Of a DNA stretch of 64,000 bases, positions 40,505 to 56,589 are shown one piece after another. The stretch spans positions 5,023,501 through 5,087,500 of the forward strand of contig JALIRH010000010.1 of the NCBI GenBank assembly GCA_023055505.1. Direction: 5' to 3'. Under the pieces are notes generated by a model that saw only the letters and a list, made by a program, of their open reading frames with translations, had not been told where the DNA came from and did no database searches. The position numbers and the translations under genes are program-made. Source of the stretch: Callipepla californica brunnescens (Eukaryota; Chordata; Aves; Galliformes; Odontophoridae). How positions within the stretch are numbered: the stretch's first letter is position 1; every line of letters begins with the position of its first letter.

Positions 40505-43500
40505 CTACAAAGAAGAAAACAAACTGGAAATATTTATGCAACATTCTGTGTGAGAGGATTCTTTTCATTTGCAGGTTTTCCTACAGGTTCTGTAGATTTG
40601 TAATGAGGGTTGCCTTAAACTGCCAGCTCAGGTACTGCAAATGGTATAGCTACAGCAGAGCAGAGACAAGTGCTGCAGAATACCAAAGAACCAGGTAAAC
40701 AGAAAACTCCCTGACCCATATTGTGTGCTAGATCTTTTCTACTATAATTGCAGCAGAACTTCTCCGTTATCATTAAGCCATAAATATAATGCACAATCAC
40801 AGCCCTAACCTTCCTGTGCCCTTCAGATATTCTGCCTCTAAGTACATAGGAAATAAGGATGGTAGGAGGGCATCACGCCACTGATTTCCCAGGAGAACTA
40901 ATAGAACTGGCCTAATCTACCATATACAGGACAAACAGCAATATGAGTTCCTAACTAAAGCTTATGAAATCCTGCATTCACAGAATCATATAGTAGTTGA
41001 GATCAGAAGGGATCTACAGAGGTCATCTTGTCGAAAGCCCTTTTCAAGCTGGGCTACCTAAAGCAGGTTGTTCATAATTGTGTCCAGATGGCTTTGGAAG
41101 ATCTCCAAGGAGGGAGATTCCACAAGCAATCCGGGTGACTTGTTCCAGCACTCAAAACAGCTGTTTCCTATGTTCACACAGAGCCTCTTGTGTTCCTGTG
41201 TGTCCTGTCTTGTCCTGTCACTGGGCACCACTGAATAGTCAGGCTTCCGTCATTTTTGTACTCCCCCTTCAGGTATTTAGAGTCACCAGTGATTTCCTTC
41301 CCTGAGCCTTCATACAGTCCTTTTCCTACTTACATTCAGAAAAGTATTTTTCTCCATAGGAATCTCTGATCTCATTAGGCAATCTGTTCCAAAGTCTTAA
41401 GAGGTCTCTCTCCATGATGCCCCAGTTAACTTCTGCATTAAAGAAACTGTGCTCAACAATGCTTACTTTCACCCCGAAGTGCTGAATATCTCTCCTAGAA
41501 GAAAAAACAAACAGAAAACTACACAACCAATCAACGAAACAAAAAAAAAAAAAAACACCCCAGAAAGCTGTCCCTGAGCATCCGATAATGGCATAGCCAT
41601 TAAACACAGGTAAGTTGAAAGTCTGTCACATTAATTAGTATTTGAGACTTTCTTGTCTTCAAATGTTAGAATAATTTTATGAGATGTTCAAATAAGCATC
41701 ACAGTGCTTTACCTATCACTGTAGAAGTGCAGCAGGCAACTAACGATGAAAGCAAAATCAGGTAGATTTGCAGCTTTTCTGTGCGGTCTGTTTTGGACTG
41801 GTGTCTAACTACGCTTGTATCATGTCAGCTTCCAGGAGAAACAGTTTGTTAAGGTGCTTGGTAAAAAGTCAAAGTGAACAAAAATTTCTGATTGGATTAG
41901 GACTTCATTTTGCACCTCAGCGTGAAATGCCTATGATTAAATGATTAAGTGCTAGGGCAGTAAGGGTATGCATCCTGGTAGCGTGGTTTCCTCTATGAAA
42001 TTTGAATTGCAGTGCAGTGCCCTCAGAATGGAAATTGTCACTCTTCTGTCAGACAGATTCAGAGATTCAGGCAGATGGATTCCAAAGCATACAAAGAAGT
42101 CAACTGTGTGTACACTAGCAACTAATTTTCATTACTTTGCTTTGGAACGTATGCTTCTCTGTATAAGCACTCATAATTGATTGCAACCAGCATTCATAGA
42201 CCTTGTGTAGACTTGGCTTGTTGGTCTGCTCCCCAGCCAACCCAAGGCAGTACATCACAATTAGTGTCAGTGAAGGCTGCTCAGCTTAATTTTCTGAAGG
42301 TATGAGTACCTTTGATAATCTGCTGCTTGTAATCACCCAGCTCGGAACTGCTGTGGAGCATTAGAGCAAAATGAAATAGGTTGTAAACCGGTAACAGAGG
42401 AGATTAATAGTTTGGCATAAAGTCCTTCATAATTATGTTGTGAGCATAAAGAGGTGTTTTACCTTGCTGGAGAAGTTTTATGTAGCTATTTTTTAGTATT
42501 ATTGTTGCGTAGAGGAATGATGTGTAAGGGGCATCAATTATAAAACTTAATTAAATGAGAGGGAAAAGTACTGTTACTGAACCCATGTGAAGATAACTCT
42601 CTCTGCTCACCATTGCTCTGCATTAAGTTTAATGGTACTGAAGGTCTTGAACCAATAGTAGGGGAAAGGGAACTGAAATGCCAACTCTGCACAAATACCT
42701 TTAGCAGTGCTTATGTTGAAAACTCATTTTCTCTAATTGCTGGATGAACATACTTGGTGAATTAATAGACTTCAGGGTGGAGAATGTAATAATGCTATGA
42801 TAAGACATTACTAGGCCACATGCAAGGTGACTGTTCAGTTCATGGACTTGGAATGAACTCCCCAGAAAGAGAGCTGTAAAATGAAGTCAGAGTGGTTTTT
42901 TGGGGGGGGGTTGGTTTTAGAACTTATTTGACAAGGACAATCCACCTGCAGAAATGGAGGGAAGGGTAAAAAGCAACCACTGCTCTTTGAGAGCATAAAA
43001 AGACAACTCAGGGCCTTTGAGGTGGGACCAGCAGAAAAGGATATACACTGAAGAGTTCAGTGTCTGAGAATCAGACCCTTGCTATGAAGTCAAATGTGTT
43101 CTCCAAGGTACCTGGCTTTGCAGGATGGAATATGTCTAGCACACCTGTGCTTTGATTGTGGCCTCTAAATAACCTGCAGAAGGGCCCTAGCAGCTTTTTC
43201 AGAGCTCAGGGATCTGAGAGTGCTTATCAGAACCATAATGCCAGGCTGCTAATAATTACTTGAATTGCATGCTGCTAAATGTATTATAGTTATACACTGC
43301 TGTTTGTCAGGGACATATTCTGCCGAATGTAAACAACCATAGCTGACATAGTTGTATCTGAACTGCTGTGCTTAATATCATGCTTATACATCTTACAGTG
43401 AATATAATCATTTGAAATCACTGTGTATCTATATGCTTCATGTAGTTAGTTTCTTTCCTCCTGGTTGGCAATATTGAATGACACATAATATTGCTTATAA

Positions 43501-45909
43501 TTTCAATATTATCAAAAGGGAATTCAGACAGGCTCCAGCTGGAAGTACATGCATGTGTGCTTCTGTAATCCTTATAGGGCAAGTACAGCATGTCTGAGGT
43601 GCTCATGCTTTATGTAGATGTCTGGTAATTTGGTACATACCAAACAGCATGTAACCTTACGTACAACGTGTCCAGGAATTTGTAAGCGTCTGACCTGGCC
43701 AGGCTATACTGGTGATTTCCTTGTATGTGTGCAGTATGTATTCATGTGTTCTGTAGCCATGTGCCAGCCACAGGCAAATGTTTCCCAGTGCAGTTTCCTG
43801 GTGGGCTCTGTTCTTTGCACTGGAGTTTGAAACCTAAAACAGGTGACCATCACCCTTTTCATTTTCTTTTGCTTCTTAGGCAAGATAAACAGAGATATAG
43901 TGGAAGAGGCAAATATACAGGCATCCTTCCCTCTCCACATTTAGAATCTGTTCTTGGATTCATGCATGTGTTTCTAACTACTCACCGTAACGTGTCAGAG
44001 AAAGATTCCATGCCCCATTTGAACAAATTGTAGCCACTGTCTACAAATGTCATGAAGCCTTTAGCATTGATTAGATTGACTACTCTTCCCTCAGCTTTTT
44101 TCAGAAGTGGTAGAAGTTTGAGCGTGATTTCAATCAATCCCAGTAGATTGACACTTAGTGCTGAGTGGAAGTCATCAATGGTCAGCCAGTCAGTGGGTGC
44201 TGCTGCACGTGTTGTTCCTTCAGCAGTGTTCACCAAGCCGAAAAGCCCTAGGAAGATTCCAAAATCATTTATTTCTGTATGTGGCAATATCTTACCGTGG
44301 GGTTTCATGTGTAACACTGGCAGCCAAACACACTTGGCAAAAGCCTCAGAAGGATAAAGTCTGTAGGGCCTGCTTGTAGATGTCTAATCTATACACCTGT
44401 GCTGAAGATCCTAGGCAATTATTCTAAAAGAAGATAGGTAAATTATTTCAGTTGGAGAAATGGGCTGCCTTAGTGGCCTTTATTGCCTACTCAGGTATTT
44501 GGGTTCCTAATGTGCACTTATCTTCTTAGGAAGACTAAACAGTCTCTGTAAAAACGGAAAGGTTGATTTTCCTGAGTTGGGGTCTAAAGGTCTAAACTAA
44601 ACATAAAGAATTAGTCAATGCTTTTAAAAATATTAGCTCAACCCTGTGTATTGATAGTACTGCTTTACTACCTTATAAATTACTTTGAAGAGCTTTAGAT
44701 AAATATGAAGGACAGCCTGTGCCTGGAGGGAGAGGCCGAAGGTTCAGCACTGCTTCTGTAAAGATTTTCTCAGAAGGAGGTGAGAGCAGTGGTTACCCTG
44801 ACCAGGAACATGCTTCTTTCTACAGCCTGGAGGCAGACACATGTGTAGGATCAGCCTCTCTGAGGAGGTAAGCTATAATATTTTGTCTTTGCTCTCATTC
44901 TTTGCATTCAGCATTGGTCTGAAACTTTGCATGATGAAGGAAGAAAGTCCCCTTGAGGTAGACGATACTGTATTTTGCTGTTCTAGCTACAAAACTGATA
45001 AGCACACTGAATATTTGATACAACTGTGTAGTACAGATGGTAGTTGCAGTGCCTTGATTCCATGTGGCTGCCGCTAACAATGTCTAGTCTGAATTGTTGG
45101 TACCAAGAAAGAAACGTGTGTTGTTACAGATCAATATATTTGCCAACCCTAACCTTTAAACAACACTTAAGCCATGCCTTTTCAATTCCGCTTATAGGTG
45201 TCCAAGGACAAACTGTTCTTCTTTGTTCTAGACAAAACCTCTTCTGGTTACTGTAGGAGCCCTGCACCAGCCATTTTTAATTGCCTGGGCTGGCTTTATT
45301 TTATCACTCTCTGCTGAGACTTTTCTACTACACCAAAAAACCTGAAAAACACATCAGGGAATGATCTGAGTTGAACAATTGTATTTCTAGGCACCCTGCT
45401 GGCAAAATAGCCCAAAAGCATTACTGGAGGAAATTTCTCTGAATTGAGAAGTAGCAGAACTGGAGAGTGAATGTGTTTCATCAGTAAGAGGCAAAAATCA
45501 TCTGTAGATGGCAGGGAGGCTCCAGAACTCTTAGCTAGACCAGATTTTATTATACTGAATTATTTTTCTGGGAGCTGACCTTTCCACTTACCCTTGCCTG
45601 CTGTTTCCTCTGTCACAAATACCACAGCCCTGGAGATGCTGCTGGAGTCAGCCAAATCCAGATTCACTGTCTGCAGGGAGAGTGAGGAGCAGGACCGTAG
45701 TTCTTGGCCTTCTTGTTCAGTGACACACGCAGCAATGACACAAAATCCCCTTTTGTCAAGCCACTGGGCCAGTGCATTTCCAAGTCTGGTGTCACAGCCT
45801 GTTATGAAGACATACTTTCCACTCAGGTTTCTGACTTTGTGACGGTCTCTGACGAGCCAGTAAATGATGAGTGAAAGTATGGAAGCCGGAATCACTATGT
45901 GCAGTGAGT
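40254..45909 (-). CDS. DHRS9-like SDR, degenerate active site, four exons
   Basis: This is a paralogue of the retinol/3-alpha-hydroxysteroid dehydrogenases (RDH/DHRS9 group), next to and on the same strand as the intact DHRS9 gene. Its four exons (45592-45909, 43986-44247, 41334-41494, 40254-40504) have exactly the DHRS9 intron phases (1, 2, 1) and encode about 329 residues without stop or frameshift. The YxxxK pair is kept (YNLFK). Key SDR features are changed: the cofactor loop reads TGCDTRLG, not TGCDTGFG; NNAG is NTAE; the catalytic Ser, 13 residues before Tyr, is Ile; the PG motif after VSCI is replaced (VSIVEHSF). No ATG lies at the expected start, where ATA-GTG is found. It may be a pseudoenzyme or an early pseudogene, or the start may come from an upstream exon. 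Confidence 0.8.
40980..41315 (-). mobile_element. CR1 LINE, truncated 3' part
   Basis: The + strand starts CAGAATCATATAGTAG, then GAAGGGATC, and includes ATCTCCAAGGAGGGAGATTC, TTCCAGCACTC, TGTCCTGTCACTGGGCACCA and the CCTTCAGGTATTTA segment. All are consensus CR1 features read on the complement, so the element lies on the - strand with its 3' end at the low coordinate. It stops roughly 20 bases from the donor of exon 3 of the DHRS9-like gene. Confidence 0.9.
41334..41494 (-). CDS. DHRS9-like exon 3
   Basis: It encodes RDIQHFGVKVSIVEHSFFNA, then WNRLPNEIRDSYGEKYF. It aligns with exon 3 of the intact copy ([19 protein letters not shown]), but the conserved PG is lost. The acceptor is TTCTTCTAG and the donor T|GTAAGT. 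Confidence 0.82.
41495..43985 (-). other. Intron 2 of the DHRS9-like gene, 2.5 kb
   Basis: AT-rich intron with a G run at 42902-42910 and an A run near 41540. No coding or mobile sequence is recognised. Confidence 0.6.
43986..44247 (-). CDS. DHRS9-like exon 2
   Basis: It encodes GLFGLVNTAEG, APTDWLTIDDFHSALSVNLL, LLPLLKKAEGRVVNLINAKG, then SGYNLFKWGMESFSDTLR. It is one codon longer than the intact copy. The YxxxK dyad is kept, while the Ser position of VSSVGG is replaced by LINAKG. The donor CG|GTGAGT and acceptor CTTCCTAG are good. Confidence 0.84.
44248..45591 (-). other. Intron 1 of the DHRS9-like gene, 1.3 kb
   Basis: I recognise nothing in it. Short frames in both directions lack homology. 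Confidence 0.6.
45592..45909 (-). CDS. DHRS9-like exon 1, no visible ATG
   Basis: It encodes a hydrophobic N-terminal anchor (PASILSLIIYWLV), then RNLSGKYVFITGCDTRLGNA, LDKRGFCVIAACVTEQ and ETAGK. Upstream of GTG at 45893-45895 the frame reads S-L-H-I with no Met and reaches TAG at 45923-45925. A splice acceptor (TCATTTTCAG) ends at 45910, giving a two-base entry phase if used. The donor is G|GTAAGT. Confidence 0.75.
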
Positions 45910-46099
45910 CTGAAAATGACAGCTATTAGGGAATGGGTTAGTGATCTGGAAATTGTAACAAAGTAAGCATACTTGGCCAATCCCCCAACCTCCTTACACC
46001 CAGTTCTCATGAGGGGCTTTGTTTTCTGATTGCACTCCATCCAGCTCACTGTAAGTTAAAGGAGTGCACGGGTGGAGCTTTTGCACAATGTGATTGGGA

Positions 46100-49000
46100 T
46101 CCATGACTAATGCATGACTTGGCAAAACCTTCTCCTGACCTCCTTTTCAACAGTTTTTCACTGTTTTCAAGTTTTACTTGCCCATCTTCCTAGTCGGCCC
46201 CATCTTCTCAGGATATTTCAGACTGAAAGAAATTACTGCATGATTTCTCACAGTAGTGTCTGATGGTGACTTTTTTTTAGGGTGGAAACTGGCAATTAGT
46301 TATGCTAATACTGGAAAGAGGGATTCTTTTGGGAAGAAGGATAATTCTCTTTGACCATCTGTATAATACTACCCAGTCTGCTCTTCTGATATATAGCATG
46401 GAAGCAGAGAGAGCCCAGGAATGACCAGAGAAGTCCAAGCTGTAGTGGTGGGTGCTCTGTCTAATTTGTTCTGTGATTTGTGCTGTGTCATAGTAAGCCA
46501 CATGCTCTCCACTCCGTAAACAAGAGAGACCTTATGTCAATGTCTGAGTTTTCTATCTCCTTCCTCATTGCCTGTCTAGCACTGATATAGAGTGAAGTAA
46601 GATACCTTACATGGGAACTTTATTTGCATCAATAAATGGAGGGGGGGGTGTTCATGGTGATGCCCTCAAAAAAGCACTGAGGGTACACAAATTTCCCTGA
46701 GAAAGGGGTGAGGGTATTGTTTATTTATTATAAGATTTTTTTTTAAAGAGTAGCATGCAATTCTCGACATCTAAAAGTCTCATATTTGTTTGCTGTCTTT
46801 GTGTTTTTTCCTTTCTGCAATAATTTAAAGTTTTAATTAAACTCATATTTCTGGGGAGGCTGGCCAGCATTTTCTGGATGTCTTGCTAAAGACAAACTGT
46901 TTTACAAGTACTGAACAGTCACTTAGGCTCTAGCTATCTACATATGTGTGCGGGTGCAGGCAAGTGATTATATTCAAAGATTGAACATGTAATTGTATTT
47001 AAATAATTAATGGATTTTAAATTAAATTTAAAATCCTGGAAGTACTTGAAAAGAAAGCAAGACTTTATTTTTTATGTTCTGTAACTCATAGCTCTAAAGT
47101 TAAGAGTTTGTCTGATTTTTGTGTTAAATCCATGCTACCTTAAAGTACTAATGGTAAAGGAATACTTGGTTGCTACAGTGGTGTTCTCGTTCTTTTGGTG
47201 TTCTTGAGTTAGTGGAGTGATTTAGATTTATTTCAATCAAATTATCATCTAATCAAGTAACAGTGGACAAAGTCTCAGAACCTGATAGAGACTGAATATT
47301 GGACTCACTAAATAATGACATCAGTCACATAGCATGATGAGTAATGACATTCCACTTAATGATTTTACTTTAAATAGTTGGATGCTTCTGTAGCCACGGA
47401 TATGGGCCTCTGAGCTGTGGGTTAACTCTCTCTGATATGAAAACATTAAGCAAATATATGCAGACAAGAGTTTGCTCCTTCTGCTGCTGCAGGAAGAAGG
47501 TTCCCATTTAAGTGTTTAGGTATTAAATTGGTCTCTGGGCTGCGCTGGTTATTTTAGCAGCCCATCTCCCTGTAGTGTCAACACCAACAGAATTGGCCCT
47601 CTAATTCAGGTACTACTCATGGATACTCATGGTTTGTTTGTTTGTTTGTGTTCTTCCTGTGGATGTCTCTAAAATCTGACAAGGAACACATGTCTCCTGA
47701 ATGTGTGCACGTTGGAACCATCTTTGTAATGTTTCACTGAGCTGGTGACAGTTTTTTTATGAAAGGACTTTGAATGTGCTCTGAAAAAAGCATAATTAAA
47801 AGAAAAAGCTCAGGCTAATTCAGGTTCAGTGCTGTAGAATGAAGTCTGGAAGCAAGATGTAGCAGCATCTGATCACAGATGCACCCAATCCATTTGCAGT
47901 GTTGTGCCAGGCAATGACTGCTGATTTAGAACAGGAGATGGACTAGAAGCAGAGAAGCTGCTACCAGCAGACTCCTGTAACCCCAAGTCAGTAAGTCAAA
48001 CATCTACACAGCAGGTTAGTGCTGTAAAAGGAGCTAATTATAAATTTAGCAAAAATATTAATTTAATTGGAAACAAGAGCTGTAAATAACATCTTCCTTG
48101 GCTGTGCTGCAAATAGGAAGTAATGGACAAAGAACTTGTGCTACTGGAAAGCAGGTTCAGTTTGCAACAGGATCTGTGGAGACATCTGGCCAGGACATCT
48201 TGGCTACACATTGACTCCTTTGCGACAAATGCCTGGGACTGCTCTGGTTAGCATAAGCCCCTGAGTTTTGCTAGCAGTAGCTGGCAGAGCAGAGCTGTAA
48301 GGCTGAGGCAGCAGTGCTGTGTGCTGTATGTGGAACCTCCCCATCAGTGCTGGGCTGCAGCAGATGGCTCCCCACAAGCTCCCAGTGCTGCCTGTACAAA
48401 ATCACATGGAAGTCTGCTGCTGGGCACTATGGTGGGCTCCTCTCTGCTGGAAACTTTTGCTGGAATTTATTCTGCTAGATGATGTCATATCTCCTGAAAG
48501 GAGTCTGGGGTCAGAATCAGACAAAATTTCAGTTAAAATTTTCTTCAGAGAAAATTGTCTGTTTCTGTGAATGTGAAATGTTGCGTGAAGTAGTTCTTGT
48601 CTGATAATTGTGGAGCACTAAAAAGCTGCTTCTCTGTCGGCAGCATATCAATTTTGAAGTAGCTCTTGTAGTGGCAAATAGTGTCCTTCTAGGGAAAATG
48701 TCAGCATGATATTTCAAGAGTTTTTATATACTTCCAGAAATATTGAATTTTGATTACCAGTGCAGCCAGTAAATACCTAAAGGCAAGTTGTACCTTCCAT
48801 TAAAACACTGAAAACTGAGAACTCCTGGAATAGAGCTTGGGTTTTTATACACACACGAGTGCCATTATGAAAGCATCTGGTTTTAAAGAAAAGCGGTGCG
48901 ACTACACTGAGAGACCTTTAAGGTACTTAGATGACTGCAAATGGCAGCATCCCTCTGCTTCTCTGCAGAGGGGAAGCTGAAGCACCCTTCTTCAGGGAAT

Positions 49001-52000
49001 GTGACTGTTCTGCTCTCACAGCAGGAGATGCTGGCAATTGTGCCAGAGAACCTCAGGTTGGAAGAAGTTTGGGGTCTGGATGCACTTAAGATTCCTTCTT
49101 TCTGTGCTATGCTCACAGTGCAAACCCTGCAGATGTCAGTACCCTGTGATGGGGTGGCCTGGCCCACCATGCACACTGAGGAAGAGCTGGCAAAGGAAAC
49201 ACAGCACCTCTGTTCTTCAGGAGCAGCCCCTGTGGAACACATGGGGAAGGTTCGGCTGTCAGGCAGCCTGCCAGGACACTACCTGACAGCCCTCCAGTTC
49301 AGTACAAACTTTAATAATCAGTAACCCTGCTGGTGTTACAAACTGCCTGGTTTTCAATTAACAAACTGAGCATGAGCTCGGGCACAAATGCATCACACCT
49401 CCCACTCTTACATGAGCTATTCCTGCATGTTCAGGGCTTTGCGCTAGTGTTTCATGGGAAAGGGCTGCTTTACTATTGGCTGTGTAAATAGGACAGTGAC
49501 AGTTCAAGGATCAGCAGATAACTTAAGATCTTCCTTAATCTGCTAGTTTAAAAGAAACACATATCCAAACTCTCCTGAGTGTTTTGCAGGGAGATGAAGG
49601 CAGTTTGGTTAAATGAGGGCTGATTTCTCAGCCTGAGTGTATCTTTGCTTGTCGTGCTGGCAGTTCAGATTTTTTACCATGCCGTTAGTAAAGAACGCAG
49701 AGCAAATAAAGCCTTGTAAACTCTTAGGTGATACAACCAGTAATTAATAATAAAGGAGCTGAAACAGATTCCAGATGTTCTAAAGAACATTACTGAGTTA
49801 GCATTTTATACAGACAATATCCGTGCTTAGATAAGCAACAATCAGTTAAAATCCTTTCTGGAAAGGAAGAGACTACATGTTCTCTCATCTGTGCTCTCAA
49901 AAACAGGTGCTTAATTTGCCCTCTTAAGCATTCTGCAAATGCACATAGCTCTGCATACTGCAATGTTAGACGTGATTTCTGCTCTTGTTCTGGTACTCAC
50001 ATTCTGGGGAGACATCCACAAGCTCACTGTGTGCCTCCGGGTGCTCATGTGTGGCCTTCAGCAGTTATTTCGGTGTCAGAACGTAGAAACTTCTTGAGAC
50101 AAACTCATCAGCTTATGCACCAGCACTTGCACAATGCTAGTTTTCAGAAAAATGTAAATTCTGTGTGGTGGTGACAAGCACAGTTCCTCTCTTCATGCCT
50201 GATGACTTGTGGTGCTTCTATCTTAGGGAATTAGATGGAATTATTCCTCCACCTAAGCTCCATCACAGCCTATCCTACCTTTGCTGCATAATAGCGTTGG
50301 TGGCTATATTTAGTCATCTGTAGAGCCTAGGGAGCTGCTAAGACTCACTAGGGAGTACTTACTACTCTGCTGGGAAGGAGCAAGCTGTGCATTGTGTTGA
50401 ATTGGGCAGGAATCTTTCCAGTGATTTAATTGGGCTTGTTTGATACCTCTGTCTATGCTCCTGCGCATGAATGAGCTGTTATCGATAGGACTTGGTCTTT
50501 TCGGGACAAAGATTGAGGAAAATAGAACCTTATGTTTGACAAGTCCCAGGGACAAAATTATTTGTTCAAGACCAAGGGCAGCTTTATGGTATTTGAAACA
50601 AATCAATTGTCTGGGTAACTAAGCAACGTTTTTAAAATAAAAGTTCAAGTTCTACAAACTCTGCTCTACGGTTTTAATGAAGAAGGTCTCTAACATATGA
50701 CTGCTAGGACTGCCCGAGGTCTGATGAGTGCTTCTGATCCCTCTGCTCTTTGTCTGAATGTGTAAGCAGAGCTCCTTTCCCCCCCTCTCTTCATGCATAC
50801 AAGTAAATGAGGTGTCTGATTGCAGGACAGAATATACCACCAGAATGTGGCCCTTTGTACAAAGAAAAATATCTTGGTAGTACATTGAGCAATTGATATC
50901 TTTCCTGCATTCCTAATGTAAATAATATAATTTAGAGCTGTTGTTCCTTGCCCCAAATTCTCTTTGAACTTTACTTTAAATGTTAACCACTGCAGTACTG
51001 TAGTCCTACAGCAGCTGATAGTGGACCTGTGGTCTGGCAAAGGGAGACATAAGTCAGCCGAATTTCAGTCTTTAAACCTGATACAGTTCAGAGCAGCCAC
51101 TGTCATTTTATTCCCCTATTCAATTTCAGTTGTGTAACCTTGATGGAAAAAAAATTAACTTCTGGAGAGAGAAAGAGAGTCTATAAGAATGGCATCAAGC
51201 TCTCTGCTGTGTTCAGAGGCTGACATTTACATCATAAGGGCCTGATGCTGCTTCTTCTGCAGGAGTCAAGAATTTCAGTCATAGGGACACACTGAGCTCC
51301 CCCTGAAAGCTAACAGCTTGTGTGGATTGGGACACAGGCAAAGCACTAGCTCACCAGACAGATATAGCAGCTCTGGCTTATGTTGATTTTTTATTACTTT
51401 TCTTGATAGAAAACATCTTATGTATTTATTTGCCTTAGTAGGAATAGTAAGTTCAGGGCTGTTTACCTCAAATCTGCTCTGGAAAGAATGACTTTTTCAG
51501 ATAACAGTTACAAATGAGATGACCATACTGAAGCCTTAAGTATAAGCTTTACTGAGGAAAATAGAAAAGTATTTTGCAGACTTCAAAGAATCTAAACTGA
51601 AAACCAGCAATATTTGGATAGCCGCTGGGCAACTTGCTCTTTAGCTTGGTCATGTTAATGCAAATTCATCAGCATGAGGAAAACGTTTGTTTTGTCGCTG
51701 ACCAATTTCCATGGCAGTGGGAAACAACTCCTGAGCAATGTGCAGCTGCAGGCTGGAGGGTGGATCACTGTATTCTATGGCAACTTTGTTGTAATGAATC
51801 CCAGCAGTGCTGGATCACAGCAGGCACTTGTGTCAGGGGCTGAACAAGAAAAGAGCTGCTTTGCACCTCAAAAACCACAGAGCTACTATTGTTATACCAA
51901 AATATACAGCCTTACAGACTTGGTCTGAACTAAAAAACAAAAACAAAACAACAAAAACATCAACAACAACAACAAAAAATACTGTCAACAAAACATGTAA

Positions 52001-52190
52001 GTCTTAATTACGAAGTTGCAAGTATTGAATTCCCTGCTGTGGTGTACTTTTTTACCTGTGGATCCTTTTACAACACAGGGTAGACCTGGATGTTACAAAT
52101 CCTTAGGCTTTAGCATGCTCCACTTAAAACAAAACAAAAACAAACAAACAGACAAAAAACCTACAACAACAACAACAAAGAAATAAGGGT
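46100..52190. other. Intergenic region between the two DHRS9-type genes
   Basis: Mostly AT-rich. Low-complexity pieces include a G run near 46640, GTTT repeats near 47632-47650, and A-rich AAAAC/ACA runs at 51930-51985 and 52125-52185. A moderately GC-rich stretch at 48880-49320 is open on both strands, but I recognise no product. No RNA gene was found. Confidence 0.55.
51930..52185. repeat. A-rich simple repeats (AAAAC / ACA)
   Basis: Two blocks of AAAAC and CAACAACAAC-type sequence lie at about 51930-51985 and 52125-52185, separated by ordinary sequence. On the - strand they are T-rich and sit just past the DHRS9 polyadenylation signal. Confidence 0.6.
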
Positions 52191-52194
52191 GTTT

Positions 52195-52204
52195 TTTATT
52201 TATT
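52195..52204 (-). promoter_or_regulatory. DHRS9: Candidate DHRS9 polyadenylation signals
   Basis: The + strand TTTATTTATT gives two overlapping AATAAA hexamers on the - strand, about 160 bases past the DHRS9 stop. Confidence 0.5.
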
Positions 52205-52360
52205 TGTTTTGTTTCTAATAGTAGCTAATATTGGAGAAATAGCTATATTTATTACCTTTATAGGACATGAGGGTGCATTTCAGGTATGGTTGGTACCATG
52301 TTAATATAAAGGACTTATGGAATCAACCTTGTACACAACGGGGAATATATTGAAAAAGAT

Positions 52361-55814
<3,454 letters not shown>

Positions 55815-56407
55815 TTTTACTGAAGTCCTCTGGACTCGTTCTTCTGAAATGGAAAAGAAAAGCTGATAGTTTTTTAAGGTATAATTGATGGTTGTTTCTT
55901 CTTTTCCTCGAGTTGGATAACTGCAGCTGTTCAGAGAAGTGGGCACACACAGAGAAGTTGCACTTGAGCTAGAAATAAAACTAAAAATTCTTGAGCAGAA
56001 ATGAGAACTTGAGATATGTTGTAAGAGGGTTACAAAGCATAAAGTGTATTAGGTGCTACCAGGTCAGTCAGGTCCCATCAAACATGTCTGGGAGAAATAC
56101 TGTCTTGGGAAGAGTAGCAAAAATAAAACATTTGCGTGGAAACCTACAGAAATATTTGCATTTAGTGTCATTTTACAGGAAAGGAAAGAATAAGACTGGG
56201 ACAGCTGCTAACAAAAGGGTAAATCAAGATCATCAGAATCCAGAACCCTCATCTTTACTGCGCATACTTAAGCAAGGTTAGGGAGAAAAAATGATTTACT
56301 TAATTTTAATAAAATCCTCTGACGTCAGTGCCAGACTCTCAAGAAGGAGGGTAGCAAGTCCTGCCACTTGGCCTCTCTAGGAGTAAATTCCCACCAGAAT
56401 GCTGAGG

Positions 56408-56409
<2 letters not shown>

Positions 56410-56462
<53 letters not shown>
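56410..56462. repeat. GT/CA dinucleotide microsatellite
   Basis: An uninterrupted GT run of about 26 units. It lies about 600 bases upstream of the DHRS9 start codon and about 400 bases from the CpG-rich patch. Confidence 0.98.
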
Positions 56463-56465
<3 letters not shown>

Positions 56466-56589
56466 AGCAGTGCGTTTCAGGCGGTGTGACAGCATCAGCA
56501 CTGCAGAACATGTTTGGGAAGAGCTCCCCATCTGGAGTTAATGCTAACTGACTTAGCAAAGCTGTAAGTGCTGGAGGTGCTTGCTTACA

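Noticed and set aside
48883..49324. Overlapping open frames of about 120 codons on both strands
   Set aside because: They sit in a locally GC-richer patch with no recognisable domain, no splice or start context, and mirror each other on opposite strands. Chance is the simplest reading; RNA-seq would decide.
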